From Bacillota bacterium (GTDB taxonomy: Bacteria > Bacillota > Clostridia > Christensenellales > Aristaeellaceae): a stretch of 47,989 bases of DNA. The translations under genes were made by a program, and so were the position numbers. Shown piece by piece: positions 9,085 through 18,148 of the stretch; the first letter of the stretch is position 1, and every line of letters begins with the position of its first letter. Location: contig JAEXCG010000141.1 of assembly GCA_023402355.1 (NCBI GenBank), positions 1 through 47,989 of the forward strand, given 5' to 3'. A model generated the notes under the pieces. That model searched no databases and was not told the origin of the DNA. It worked only from the letters and a program-made list of their open reading frames with translations.

Positions 9085-10600
9085 GTTCTTCATGACTGAA
9101 TGTTGTGCCCATCAACTGCCGCAGTGCGCCTCTATCTATCTTCATGTTGGCATTATGGGGCATACTCGGCAATATGACATAGTAGTCTGGCAGCATGTAC
9201 TTCGCCAAATGGGTCTTAAGGTACATTGCAAGCGACGCGCTTTCCAGCTCGCCTGTGGCGAAGCACCAAATTTCATCCGCATCCCGCTCCAGCAAGCAGC
9301 ACACTTCCTTGCAGCCGGGCGCCTGGTTTGCCGCGGCCTCCACCTCGCCCAGTTCCATCCGATAGCCGTGATGCTTGATCATGTTATCCATGCGCCCGAT
9401 GACGCTGAGCCTGCCCGCTTCGTCCATGACGCCATAATCCCCCGTGCGGAACCACATTCCCGGCATCTCGCCGGCAGGATCGGGCACCAGAGCGGAACGT
9501 GTCCGCTCGTCGTCGTGATAGTAGCCTACGGTGACCATGGGACTGCACACGTAGATTTCGCCCATCTCGCCCGCTGCGGCAGGATGCCCTTCATCGGTCA
9601 TCAAGCGCAGTGTAACCTTGGGGAGCAAACGTCCAACAGGGATCACATGCCCGTTCTCGGGGAACACCACCGGATCAACCGCGACGCTCAAGGTTTCCGT
9701 GCTGCCGTAAAAATTCATGGCAACTGCATTTGGCGCGGCGTTCATCCACTGCTGTAACTGCGTTCTAGGCATAACCTCTCCCGACATGATGAACATCTGC
9801 AGTGCTGGAAGCTGTTCCCCCGCCAACACGCCTGAGTTTGCTACCACCACAAAGCTGGAGGGGGTCATACACAGCTCGGTCACGCGCTCCTCCTTGAGGC
9901 AGCGAATGAGCCGTTTGGGGAATGTCAGGTACGACGGCAGAATCATCACGACCTTAGCACCCAACAGCATCGGCACAAACAGCTCCAGCAGAGAGTTGGC
10001 ATAGTAGAAAGGAGAGATATTTGCAAAAACGGTTTTTGAAGTGAAGCCGTATTTGCGGATGGTGGTTTTCGTCCACGTCACCATGCCCTGCTGCGTGTGG
10101 GCCACGCCCTTGGGTACACCCGTGGAGCCGGAGGTATACAGCACCATCGACAAATCCTCGGGGCGGATCGCGTCGCTTCGCTCTTGGAGCAGAGCCTCCT
10201 CCACCTGGGTCTGCAATGCCGCGGCAATGCGGACAATCGATGCCGCAGGGAATGCCGCCGCCGCTTTCTCCACGCTCTTTTCGTCTGCAAGGATCAGCAC
10301 CGGCTGAAGATTGGCGAAAATAAGCCGCAGCCGTTCCTCTGGCAGGGCAGGATCAATGGGTGCATAGAAGCAGCCTGCCGCCAGCACCCCCATCATCGCC
10401 GTGACGCATAGCGTGCTGCGGGCATCAATAAGGATTGCAACGGCGCTGCCCTGCGGTGCATACTGCGCAATGTAACTGCCGACAGCCTCCGCATCATGGC
10501 ACAGGTGGGCATAGCTCGTTTGCTGCTCGGCTTCTGCGTAGGCGATGCGTTCAGGGGTCGTTTCCGCCGTATGCTTGAGCATGCTGAATAGGTGCTGCAT
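9077..10600 (-). CDS. Second adenylate-forming ligase of the Dlt-like operon (507 aa)
   Basis: ANL-superfamily enzyme: it should activate a carboxylate as acyl-AMP and load a carrier protein. The A3 loop is TSGSTGVPKGV (156-166). FYGSTE, the FRTGD segment, the GYRMELGEVE hinge region and the C-terminal catalytic Lys (NMKIDR) are all present. Two positions differ from DltA and from its neighbour at 13176. The Asp that holds the substrate amino group in DltA (FDxSVLD) is Ala201 here (YANSLLE), and the pocket Cys (FCGE) is Ser273 (MSGE). A non-amino-acid or otherwise different acid is therefore likely. The start at 10600 overlaps the upstream stop (TAATG) and has AGGAGG 8 bases before. It is last in the five-gene operon; whether it loads the operon's single carrier is inferred. 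Confidence 0.88.
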   Translation of the reverse strand: MQHLFSMLKHTAETTPERIAYAEAEQQTSYAHLCHDAEAVGSYIAQYAPQGSAVAILIDARSTLCVTAMMGVLAAGCFYAPIDPALPEERLRLIFANLQPVLILADEKSVEKAAAAFPAASIVRIAAALQTQVEEALLQERSDAIRPEDLSMVLYTSGSTGVPKGVAHTQQGMVTWTKTTIRKYGFTSKTVFANISPFYYANSLLELFVPMLLGAKVVMILPSYLTFPKRLIRCLKEERVTELCMTPSSFVVVANSGVLAGEQLPALQMFIMSGEVMPRTQLQQWMNAAPNAVAMNFYGSTETLSVAVDPVVFPENGHVIPVGRLLPKVTLRLMTDEGHPAAAGEMGEIYVCSPMVTVGYYHDDERTRSALVPDPAGEMPGMWFRTGDYGVMDEAGRLSVIGRMDNMIKHHGYRMELGEVEAAANQAPGCKEVCCLLERDADEIWCFATGELESASLAMYLKTHLAKYMLPDYYVILPSMPHNANMKIDRGALRQLMGTTFSHEERA

Positions 10601-11667
10601 TAGACTTCCTCCTCTATATTGATCCGATCGGCATACTGCGGCCATGCCGCAAGCCAGTCATTCAGGCAGTCGTCCCAGGACGCATACGCCGCGTCACCTC
10701 GATGATCGGTCAGCGCATAGTGCTCCGTGAGGTATGCGCCGAGAATTTTGCTCAGCTTCAAGCTGCCCTTTGTGTTCAAGTGCTGCCAATCGGCAAAATC
10801 AGTGGAATAGCGGAAGCGATAGTTCCCCGCAGGATCGTTTAGATTGAGATGTGGAATGCCCCGTTCGTCCGCCAATACCCACAATCCGTTGTAAAACATG
10901 TGATCGCTGGCATAATCGGGATTGGGATACGCAATGAGCAAAAGAGAAATGTCGTTTTCCTTTGCCAAATCGCAGATCTTGACGAAGTATTCTGCTTCTC
11001 GGGCATTCACGCTGCGCTTGATGTCCGTCCAGACAAGGGAAGGCTTGTCATGATGCTCCAGATCATCCTTCTCAATAAAACCCTTCCAGTTGGCGGCGCG
11101 TCCGCCCGTCCAGCTTGTGGGGAGGAGGTTGCGCCAAGTGAACTGCTTCCAAAACGCATGGATCTGAGGAAAGCCAAGGGCATAATCGACCCATTCCACT
11201 CCCGCTGTCGCGCGGATCGCCGCAAGGCGCGTGTCGGGGCTCAGAATGCCGTAGGTGGACATAATCGTTCTGCCGCGTTTCGTTCCGTCATCCGGGTAGG
11301 TGGCGGGCTTGGCATCCAGCAGGATCACCTGAGGATGCTGGGTTTTCAGCGCTTCCTTCAGGTAGAAGTAAGTGTTCCAGTATTGCTGCTCGGCGCTGGC
11401 CAAGTCATAGGCGGCGATGCCCCAGTTTGCCCAGAGGACGTTTGTATTCACGCCCGCGTAGGTCATGCTGGTGCCGACCGCCAGCACATCGACGGTTTGC
11501 GCAGGCTGCGCGTAAAGGTTCAGCATGCTGCCCGAGCCAAAGTCGTTCTTGGGTGTCAGCGCAAAGACGACAAGGCTGCACAGCAGGACGAAAAGGAGCG
11601 AGAAAATGAACAGACGAACAAGAAACGCGACGTTGCGCCGGGCGCGCCCCCGTGCTTCTCCCTCCAT
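10600..11667 (-). CDS. DltD/AlgJ-like SGNH-fold membrane-anchored protein (355 aa)
   Basis: One N-terminal membrane anchor (about residues 14-36) is followed by an extracytoplasmic SGNH-type domain. The Ser-containing block I is VGTSMTYAG; a late DWQHLNTKG supplies the Asp/His pair. DltD and AlgJ/AlgX-type partners work with MBOAT proteins to pass acyl groups to wall or exopolysaccharide acceptors. The gene lies directly behind the MBOAT gene (12 bases) and overlaps the second ligase. An in-frame ATG at 11673 touches the AGGAGGG ribosome site, so the ATG at 11667, six bases from it, is the better start. Family resemblance is clear from the motifs and context; the acceptor is unknown. Confidence 0.8.
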   Translation of the reverse strand: MEGEARGRARRNVAFLVRLFIFSLLFVLLCSLVVFALTPKNDFGSGSMLNLYAQPAQTVDVLAVGTSMTYAGVNTNVLWANWGIAAYDLASAEQQYWNTYFYLKEALKTQHPQVILLDAKPATYPDDGTKRGRTIMSTYGILSPDTRLAAIRATAGVEWVDYALGFPQIHAFWKQFTWRNLLPTSWTGGRAANWKGFIEKDDLEHHDKPSLVWTDIKRSVNAREAEYFVKICDLAKENDISLLLIAYPNPDYASDHMFYNGLWVLADERGIPHLNLNDPAGNYRFRYSTDFADWQHLNTKGSLKLSKILGAYLTEHYALTDHRGDAAYASWDDCLNDWLAAWPQYADRINIEEEV

Positions 11668-11679
11668 GTCCATCCCTCC

Positions 11680-13179
11680 TTAAAAGCCTGCGTAAACAAA
11701 TACGGAAGCGTCGCTCCCGACGCCATACTTACCAAACACGAGCACCGAAAGCATAAGCAGCATAAGCAGCGGCCAGCGAATGTAAAGCCTGCTTCCGCTC
11801 ACCCTTGTGAGAAAATGCTTTTGATGCTCACACAGCAGATCGACCGTGAGCAGAATCAGCAAGGCGACGCCTCCTACGATGCACTCCGCCGCGTCAAAGG
11901 TGATGCCTGGCACAGACGCGACCGCGCCCAGCGAGCGCCAACCGAAATCACCCACGATCCGCCCCATCAGCCCGAATGCCTGTGCGGGCGAAGCCGTGCA
12001 GGCAAAGAACTGAGCGAACATGACGGCTGCCCATGTGCGCACCAATCCCCAAATGCCGAACCAGCGGGTCTGCTTGGTGATGTGCAGCTTCTTTTTCCAC
12101 ATTTTGAACAGGGGCTCCAGCAGCGTCGCCAGCAGACTGAGCAGTCCGAACCATACGCCGTAGAGCAGCGCATTCCATTGGAAGGCGTGCCACAAGCCGA
12201 TCAGCACGAACACCACAAAGGCGCTGAGCGCACCGGGGAGACCGCTGCCTACCTTTGCCCCGAGCAGTTTGCGCCCCACCTTGCCGAGTTTTGCGCTCAA
12301 GCGGCTGGTCGCCATGGGATACAGCACATATACACGGAACCACGCGCCGAGGCTGATGTGCCACCTGCGCCAGTAATCCGACACCGAGCGCGCAAAGAAC
12401 GGCTGCCTGAAGTTTTCCCCCAGGCGGATGCCAAAGAGCCTTGCCGCGCCCCGCACGATGTCGATGCCGCCGGAGAAGTCCGCGTACAATTCCAGCGTAT
12501 AGGCAATCACCGCAGCCAGCGCCAACCAGCCGGGAAGCGTCGCGGACTGAGCGATAGATTCCTTGACGAAGGGCGCGATGCGGTCGGCGAGGACCAGCTT
12601 CTTGAAAAAGCCCCACGCCATCAGGAATACGGCTTCGTCAAACTGCTGCGGCTCAAACCGATGCGCTGTATTAAGCTGGGGCTGCAGGTCCTTCCATGTG
12701 CCGATGGGCCCTTGGCTGAGCTGCGGGAAGAAGCCGCAGAAGAGCAGCACCTTCAAGTAGTTCCGCTCCGGTTCTGCCTTTCCGCGATGTACATCGATCA
12801 AATAGCCGATGCTTTGGAACGTGAAGTAGGAAATGCCCAGCGGCGTTACAAGGCGAAACGATGCTCCCAGCGCCGTTGTGATCGCCGCCAGCAGCTGATC
12901 CTTGAGCAGGAACAGCCCCGCAAGGGTCAATGCCAATACAGTGACCAGCAGCGGACGGGCGCTTTTGCCTGCGTCCCTTTGCTTGCCGATAAAAAGCGCC
13001 GCGCCCCAAATGACAGCGGTTTCCGCGAGCAGATAGACGGCTCCGAAGATTCCGTTGACGACCCAGAACGCCGCACTCCCTGCGAGCAGAACCCACTTGC
13101 GAAGGCGAAGAGGCAGCGCATAATAGACCAGCGCCAGTACCGCAAGAAACGAGAGAAATTCCAACGACAGAATGCTCAT
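11680..13179 (-). CDS. MBOAT-family O-acyltransferase, DltB/AlgI-like (499 aa)
   Basis: Polytopic membrane protein with about ten or more hydrophobic segments. MBOAT hallmarks are the LVTPLGISYFTFQSIGYLID segment, FFPQLSQGPI, DYWRRWHISLG and the catalytic-His region GLWHAFQWNALLYG. In the Dlt pathway the MBOAT protein takes an acyl group from the phosphopantetheine carrier on the inside and delivers it across the membrane. The start overlaps the stop of the DltA-like gene (ATGA), indicating translational coupling. At 499 aa it is longer than typical DltB (about 400) and nearer AlgI/PatA-type proteins, so the acceptor may be an exported glycan and not teichoic acid. Confidence 0.92.
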   Translation of the reverse strand: MSILSLEFLSFLAVLALVYYALPLRLRKWVLLAGSAAFWVVNGIFGAVYLLAETAVIWGAALFIGKQRDAGKSARPLLVTVLALTLAGLFLLKDQLLAAITTALGASFRLVTPLGISYFTFQSIGYLIDVHRGKAEPERNYLKVLLFCGFFPQLSQGPIGTWKDLQPQLNTAHRFEPQQFDEAVFLMAWGFFKKLVLADRIAPFVKESIAQSATLPGWLALAAVIAYTLELYADFSGGIDIVRGAARLFGIRLGENFRQPFFARSVSDYWRRWHISLGAWFRVYVLYPMATSRLSAKLGKVGRKLLGAKVGSGLPGALSAFVVFVLIGLWHAFQWNALLYGVWFGLLSLLATLLEPLFKMWKKKLHITKQTRWFGIWGLVRTWAAVMFAQFFACTASPAQAFGLMGRIVGDFGWRSLGAVASVPGITFDAAECIVGGVALLILLTVDLLCEHQKHFLTRVSGSRLYIRWPLLMLLMLSVLVFGKYGVGSDASVFVYAGF

Positions 13180-14645
13180 AACGCCAACTCCCGCCGCAGC
13201 CGCTGACGGTCAATCTTTCCGTTGTCCGTCTGCGGAAGCGCCGCAAATATGCGGTACTCGTCGGGCAGCATATATTTGGGCAGCGCCAGCTTTAACGCAG
13301 CCTTCACATCCTTCTCCGCCGCGCTCCCCATATACACGGCAAGAATCCGCCTCTGCGCCGTGTCATAGAAGCAACAGCCGTTCTCCACCCCCGCACAGGC
13401 ACGCAGGGCGCTCTCGATTTCGCCCAGCTCAATGCGGTAGCCCTGCCGCTTCACTTGGCTATCCTTCCGCCCGAGAAACATGAGCTCGCCGCGTTCGTTG
13501 TATGCACCGAGATCGCCTGTTTTGTAGATACGCTCCGGCACAGCGGTATTCAGCGGATTCTGCACAAAAGCGGCGGCCGTCTTCTCCGGCGCACGATAAT
13601 ATCCGGCCGCAAGGCAGGTGCCTGCCACGCAGATTTCGCCGTCCAGCAGCAGGATGCGGGTATTGTCGCAAGGAAAGCCGATGGGCAAGACCTCGTCATC
13701 GCGGAAGGTGCGGTCGATCCGATACCATGTGCATACGTCCGTAATCTCGGTGGGTCCATACATGTTCACATAGTCGGCGTTCGGCAGGGACGCGCGCCAC
13801 ACGTTCAGCTGTTTGCAGGGCATGACCTCTCCGCAGAAAAACACGCGCTTTACGCCGCGCGGACGGCCGTCTGCCACAACGCCCGCGTTGGCCGGAGCCA
13901 TCAACGCCGAGGGCACCCAAAATAGGGTGTCAATCCGCTTATCTTCCAAATAGTCGATGAGTTTGCCGGGAAACATGAAATATTTGCGTGGAATGAAATG
14001 CACCGCTGCGCCCGTTTTCAGCGCACAGCAGATGTCCAGCACCGAATTATCGAAATGCAGCGGCGCCTGATTGCCCAGTCGGCAATGCTCGTCGAGGCGA
14101 AGCGTGTTGGCTGCCCAGTCGGAAAAGTCCATGACCGACGCATGGCGAATCGACACACCCTTGGGCACGCCCGTGGAGCCGCTGGTGAACAGCACATACA
14201 TCAGGTCGGCGTCAATCACGTTCCGCCCAATACGCGCAAGGGTTGCATCATCCGGCTCCTCGCAGAGATCCTGCGGGACATAGCAGAACGCGTCGGGCGC
14301 AAGCGCCCGCCACTTTTCCCTGTCTGCCGCTTCACAAATCAGCGCACAGGGTGCGAACGTTCGCAAAATCTGCGCCGCGCGCTTATCGGGCATGTCGCAA
14401 TCAAGGATGGTATAGTAGCAGCCCGCCCACAGCACGCCCAGCATGGCGGCAATCGTTTCCGGCTTTTTGTCCATGCAGACAGCCACGGGGGAATTCGGCG
14501 GTAGCCGCTTTGCCAGCGATGTGCCGATCTGCCCGGAGCGCACGTACAATTCCCGCCACGACAAAGTACACGATGCATCCTCAAAGGCTGCGTGTTCGGG
14601 AAATCGGTTTGCGGTTTCCGTGAGCAGGTTCAGGACCGTCTTCAT
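13176..14645 (-). CDS. dltA: DltA-like D-alanine (amino-acid) carrier-protein ligase (489 aa)
   Basis: It should activate an amino acid, most simply D-alanine, with ATP and load it on the adjacent carrier protein. The A3 loop is TSGSTGVPKGV (154-164). MYGPTEIT, YKTGD, GYRIELGEIE and the terminal catalytic Lys (NGKIDR) are present. The two DltA signature pocket residues are kept: D199 in HFDNSVLD (amino-group contact) and C271 in FCGEVMP. Positions match those known for Bacillus DltA (Asp197, Cys268/269). The gene overlaps the carrier gene by 4 bases (ATGA) and the MBOAT gene by 4 bases. No separate DltX-like small gene is visible. D-alanine specificity is inferred from these residues. Confidence 0.88.
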   Translation of the reverse strand: MKTVLNLLTETANRFPEHAAFEDASCTLSWRELYVRSGQIGTSLAKRLPPNSPVAVCMDKKPETIAAMLGVLWAGCYYTILDCDMPDKRAAQILRTFAPCALICEAADREKWRALAPDAFCYVPQDLCEEPDDATLARIGRNVIDADLMYVLFTSGSTGVPKGVSIRHASVMDFSDWAANTLRLDEHCRLGNQAPLHFDNSVLDICCALKTGAAVHFIPRKYFMFPGKLIDYLEDKRIDTLFWVPSALMAPANAGVVADGRPRGVKRVFFCGEVMPCKQLNVWRASLPNADYVNMYGPTEITDVCTWYRIDRTFRDDEVLPIGFPCDNTRILLLDGEICVAGTCLAAGYYRAPEKTAAAFVQNPLNTAVPERIYKTGDLGAYNERGELMFLGRKDSQVKRQGYRIELGEIESALRACAGVENGCCFYDTAQRRILAVYMGSAAEKDVKAALKLALPKYMLPDEYRIFAALPQTDNGKIDRQRLRRELAL

Positions 14646-14884
14646 GATTTCTTCTCCTGACAGCTCTTGACCAGCGCAAGGATTGCTTCGGCGCTGTTGA
14701 AATTCTCCGGCTCGATCTGTGCAACGTCAATGTGAATATCATAGGCATCGCTTAGCGCTGCAATGATTTTCAACAATTCCAGCGAATCCAGCAGACCGTC
14801 GTCCACCAGTGCCGTTTCGTTTTCAAAGTCGATCTCGTCGTTGACTTCCTGCAATAGCTTGAGCAGCTGCTCCACCCCAATCAT
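14642..14884 (-). CDS. Acyl/aminoacyl carrier protein of the Dlt-like operon (80 aa)
   Basis: Small acidic four-helix carrier. The phosphopantetheine Ser lies in DGLLDSLELL, and the C-terminal part (YDIHIDVAQIEPENFNS) resembles DltC-type and NRPS-type carriers. It is the first gene of the five-gene operon, about 20 bases downstream of the predicted start of transcription from promoter D, and overlaps the DltA-like gene by 4 bases. It is the only carrier for two adenylating enzymes in this window. Confidence 0.88.
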   Translation of the reverse strand: MIGVEQLLKLLQEVNDEIDFENETALVDDGLLDSLELLKIIAALSDAYDIHIDVAQIEPENFNSAEAILALVKSCQEKKS

Positions 14885-14910
14885 TCCCTTCCGAAATCGT
14901 TCGGAATTTT

Positions 14911-14976
14911 AGTATACGGGAACGCAACCGCGCCATCAATGGAATAACCAACACTTCCTTATGCAAAATCCAGCAC
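14911..14976 (-). promoter_or_regulatory. Tandem-box promoter D (Dlt-like operon)
   Basis: Minus strand: box 1 GTGCTGGATTTTGCA (14962-14976), 7-bp spacer, box 2 GTGTTGGTTATTCCA (14940-14954), -35 TTGATG, 17-bp spacer, -10 TATACT (14911-14916). This is the same element as on the sugar-uptake and GH3 units, placing the acylation operon in the same regulon. Confidence 0.87.
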
Positions 14977-14979
14977 GAG

Positions 14980-15009
14980 AAAAAGACGGGGTATTTCAGC
15001 CCCGCCTTT
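14980..15009 (-). terminator. Terminator of the sugar-uptake operon
   Basis: Minus strand: 10-bp stem (14982-14991 with 15000-15009, one G-U pair), loop of eight, followed by a run of Ts. It ends the CBM9/ABC/GH3 operon and lies directly before promoter D. Confidence 0.85.
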
Positions 15010-15025
15010 AAAAATTGTTGGATTG

Positions 15026-16150
15026 TTAGCCCACGTTGAGCCGTTCCTCGGTGACTCTGTCGAAGATGTGCATCTTGCCCTTCTCGATGTCGAGCGAGAG
15101 CGTCTTGCCAATCACGGTGCTGCCGCCGGCGATCTTCGCCACCAACACCTGCCCGTCCACGTTCAGATACACGTGGAAGCCATCGCCTAAGGGCTCCACG
15201 CTGTCCACAACGCCGTTCAGCTCGCCCTGTCCCTCGGAGGCAATCACCAACTCCGACGGGCGAATGCCGATAATGACCTCTTTGCCAGCGTAGAGCTTCA
15301 GCAGCTCCTTCACATCGTCGGGGGCGGTCAATGTCAGCTTGTCGCAGACCAGCTTGATCGCGCCCTCTTCTGCCACGACCTTGCAATTCAGCTTGTTGAT
15401 CTGCGGCGTGCCCACAAAGCTGGCCACAAACAAGCAGTTGGGGTGGCTGTACAGATCGTCGGGCGTGCCCTGCTGCATGATATGGCCATCCTTCATCAGC
15501 ACAATGTGGTCCGCCATGGTCATGGCCTCGGTCTGGTCGTGGGTGACATAAACGGTGGTGACGCCCAGCTTGTTCTGAATCTTCTTGAGCTCGTAGCGCA
15601 CCTGATCGCGGAGCTTCGCGTCCAGGTTGCCCAGCGGCTCGTCCAGCAGGAACACCTGCGGATCGCGTACCAGCGCACGCCCCAGCGCCACGCGCTGACG
15701 CTGACCACCCGATAACTGTGCGGGTCTGCGATCCAGCAGCTCGTCCAAGCCCAGCATGGCGGACATGGCAGTCACGCGCTTTTCGATCTCCGTCTTGGGA
15801 GCTTTCTTCGTTTCCAGCGCAAAGGACATGTTCTTGCGAACCGTCATGTTGGGGTACAGGGCGTATTCCTGGAACACCATGGCGATGTTGCGCTCCTGCG
15901 GAGGGACAAAGGTCTTGTCCTTGCCCTTGTCGCTGACCTCCGTCATGGTTTCGTCGCCGAAGCTGATTTTGCCATGGCTGGGGTGCAGCAGTCCCGCGAT
16001 AGAGTACATGGCGGTGGACTTACCGCATCCGGAGGGGCCGAGGAACACGCAAAACTCCCCGTCCTTGATCTCAAGGTTCATGCCGTCGATGACCTTGGTC
16101 TTGCCCTTGTTGTAGGTGATGTCCATATCTTGAATGGTGATCGAAGCCAT
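15026..16150 (-). CDS. ugpC: Sugar ABC transporter ATPase, UgpC/MsmX type (374 aa)
   Basis: Energises import by the permease pair at 18149-20078. Walker A GPSGCGKST, Q-loop VFQEYALYP, signature LSGGQRQRV, Walker B VFLLDEPLGNLDAKLR and the switch His (VTHDQTEA) are all present. The C-terminal third is the MalK-type regulatory TOBE domain, including IGIRPSEL. Length is normal for the family. It is the last gene of the seven-gene operon, with AAGGAAGG before the ATG. ATPases of this type often serve several sugar permeases, so it may not be exclusive. UgpC and MsmX cannot be told apart by eye. Confidence 0.95.
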   Translation of the reverse strand: MASITIQDMDITYNKGKTKVIDGMNLEIKDGEFCVFLGPSGCGKSTAMYSIAGLLHPSHGKISFGDETMTEVSDKGKDKTFVPPQERNIAMVFQEYALYPNMTVRKNMSFALETKKAPKTEIEKRVTAMSAMLGLDELLDRRPAQLSGGQRQRVALGRALVRDPQVFLLDEPLGNLDAKLRDQVRYELKKIQNKLGVTTVYVTHDQTEAMTMADHIVLMKDGHIMQQGTPDDLYSHPNCLFVASFVGTPQINKLNCKVVAEEGAIKLVCDKLTLTAPDDVKELLKLYAGKEVIIGIRPSELVIASEGQGELNGVVDSVEPLGDGFHVYLNVDGQVLVAKIAGGSTVIGKTLSLDIEKGKMHIFDRVTEERLNVG

Positions 16151-16182
16151 TTCAGTTTCCTTCCTTCTCGAGTCGTATCGGC

Positions 16183-18129
16183 TTACTTGCCAAAGGCGGT
16201 CACTTCGATGCCGAAGCCGTAATCATACAGCGGGGCTTCGATGTCCTTAGGCAGATCCTCGCGCTGCAGCAGCACGGAATCCATCGTGGCGGGAATCTGC
16301 CACGGCAGCTTGCCGGAGATGGGGCTATCACCAAAGAGCGCGTGAGCAACGGCTTCCGCACCGGCGGTCACCCCGGGACGATAGGCCACCAACACCGCGT
16401 CGGAGGCCGCGTCGATGGGCGTCATTACATAAGCGCGGTTCATCAACACCACGCAGATCACGTTCACTCCCGCCGCGTCCAGCGCATTCACCAACTCGGT
16501 CTGCTCCGCAGGGAATTCCAGCGTGGCTGTGCCCCAGGCAGGTTCGTGCGTGCCGCTGGCCTCGCCCACCACCACAATGGCGGTCGTTCCTTCGGGATAG
16601 CTCGCGGCCACCTCGGACGCATCGGCAACGTAGGTTACATCCGTGCCTGCACGCTTGGTTATGGCATCCAGAATGGACTTGCCTTCAATGTTCAGGCCAT
16701 TCTCGGTGGAGAGCTTCCAGCCGCTGGACAGCGCGTCCACATCGGTCGCCAGCTTGCCCGCCACAAGAATGTTTTGTCCCTCCAGCGCGGTCTGATTCTC
16801 ATATTTGACCAGCGTGACCGCCCGCTCGGCAGCTTCCATCGCCTTCTGGTAGTGCTCCTGCGTGCCGACGCTTGCATTCACTTCTTCCAGCGATAGGAAG
16901 GGATTTTCAAACACACCCAGCTCAAACTTCGCCAACAGCAGGCGCTCGACGCGCTCGTCCAAGGTGCTTGCATCCATCTGCTGCAGCAGCTTCTTGATGT
17001 CGCGCTGGCCCATGCCGCCCACGGCATCCGCACCTGCCTGTACCTCGGAGATGGCGTTCAGGCCCCAGTCGGTGTGGATGATACCTTGATAGCCCATCTT
17101 TTCGCGAAGCAGCTCCGTCATGACGGTGTAGGACTCGTGCGCGTAGTTCTCGACCGCGTCACCCCCCAAGTAGGGCACGGTGGAGTAGCCGTAGGGCATG
17201 ATGGACGCAGGATTTACCTCCATCGCCGCCTCGAAGATGCTCAGATGCAGCGCGAAAGACTCGTCGTCAAAGACCAGCGGCGTTCCGTCCACGCCCGCCG
17301 TCTGCGGGCCCGAGCCGGGGAAGTGCTTCACGCAGGCCATGACGGAATCTGTGGTCAGACCCTCAGTGCCGTTCTGTAAGCCCGTGACAGCAGCCTTGAC
17401 CATCGCCTTGGCTGTTTCGGCATCCTCGCCGTAGGTCTCCTGATTGCGTCCCCAGCGGGGATCGGTGGCAAGGTCGGCATTGGGCGACAGGCTCATGCGG
17501 ACGCCCAGCGCCTTCATCTCCTGCCGCTGAATATCGGCGATCTCCTGCACCAGCGCAGCATCGCCCGTCGCCGCGAGGGTGATGGCATCGGGCATGATGG
17601 TGGTATCGTTGATCCAGCTCGCGCCGATGACGGAGTCCATGGAAAACACCACCGGCACGCCCAGCTCGCTGCTCTCGCACAGGGACTGGATGTAGTTCAT
17701 GTTTTCCACCGTAAACTCCTTGCCCTCACCGAAATAGGTGTAGGTCAGGGCAAAGCCGATGTTAAGATCGGTAAACCAGCTCTCCTTGAGGGTCACAAGC
17801 GTCATGTGCGCCATCTGTGCCGCCTTCTGCGCATCGCTCATCAGGGACAGCAGGTTTTCGGTGCGTTCCGCGGGCGTCAGACGCCAATCCTCATAGGGCT
17901 GCAAAGCGCCGTCCTTATTAAAATCCTTAAACTGGAAGCCATCCACCTCGATCAAGTCAAGGTCCGCGGTCTTCAGCACGATCTCTTTCCCTTCATATTC
18001 CTGCGTTACGGTCTTGATCTCCACCGTCGGCAGGGCCTCCTCGTCTTCCTCCTCCGCAAAGGCGGGAATGGAGAAAGCCAGCATTGCGCCCAGGGTCAGA
18101 GCCAGGGAGCGCTTCATCCAATTCTTCAT
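16183..18129 (-). CDS. Secreted glycoside hydrolase family 3 beta-glycosidase (648 aa)
   Basis: Canonical two-domain GH3. The signal peptide is residues 1 to about 25. An EF-hand-like loop runs D69 to E80 (DFNKDGALQPYE). Substrate-binding motifs are RWGRNQETYGED (225-236) and K268-H269 in KHFPGSG. The nucleophile is D354 in HTDWG. The (alpha/beta)6 domain ends with YDYGFGIE. It is sixth in the seven-gene operon, between the permease and ATPase genes, so its products are probably what the transporter takes up. The ATG has AAGGAGG 6-7 bases upstream. Beta-glucosidase or beta-xylosidase activity is the usual expectation, but the sugar is not determined. Confidence 0.94.
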   Translation of the reverse strand: MKNWMKRSLALTLGAMLAFSIPAFAEEEDEEALPTVEIKTVTQEYEGKEIVLKTADLDLIEVDGFQFKDFNKDGALQPYEDWRLTPAERTENLLSLMSDAQKAAQMAHMTLVTLKESWFTDLNIGFALTYTYFGEGKEFTVENMNYIQSLCESSELGVPVVFSMDSVIGASWINDTTIMPDAITLAATGDAALVQEIADIQRQEMKALGVRMSLSPNADLATDPRWGRNQETYGEDAETAKAMVKAAVTGLQNGTEGLTTDSVMACVKHFPGSGPQTAGVDGTPLVFDDESFALHLSIFEAAMEVNPASIMPYGYSTVPYLGGDAVENYAHESYTVMTELLREKMGYQGIIHTDWGLNAISEVQAGADAVGGMGQRDIKKLLQQMDASTLDERVERLLLAKFELGVFENPFLSLEEVNASVGTQEHYQKAMEAAERAVTLVKYENQTALEGQNILVAGKLATDVDALSSGWKLSTENGLNIEGKSILDAITKRAGTDVTYVADASEVAASYPEGTTAIVVVGEASGTHEPAWGTATLEFPAEQTELVNALDAAGVNVICVVLMNRAYVMTPIDAASDAVLVAYRPGVTAGAEAVAHALFGDSPISGKLPWQIPATMDSVLLQREDLPKDIEAPLYDYGFGIEVTAFGK

Positions 18130-18148
18130 TCGATTGCCTCCTTTTTCA

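Noticed and set aside
10849..13206. A 785-codon plus-strand open frame across the DltD-like and MBOAT genes
   Set aside because: It spans two clear minus-strand genes and is rich in Gln, Arg and His with no domain; a shadow frame.
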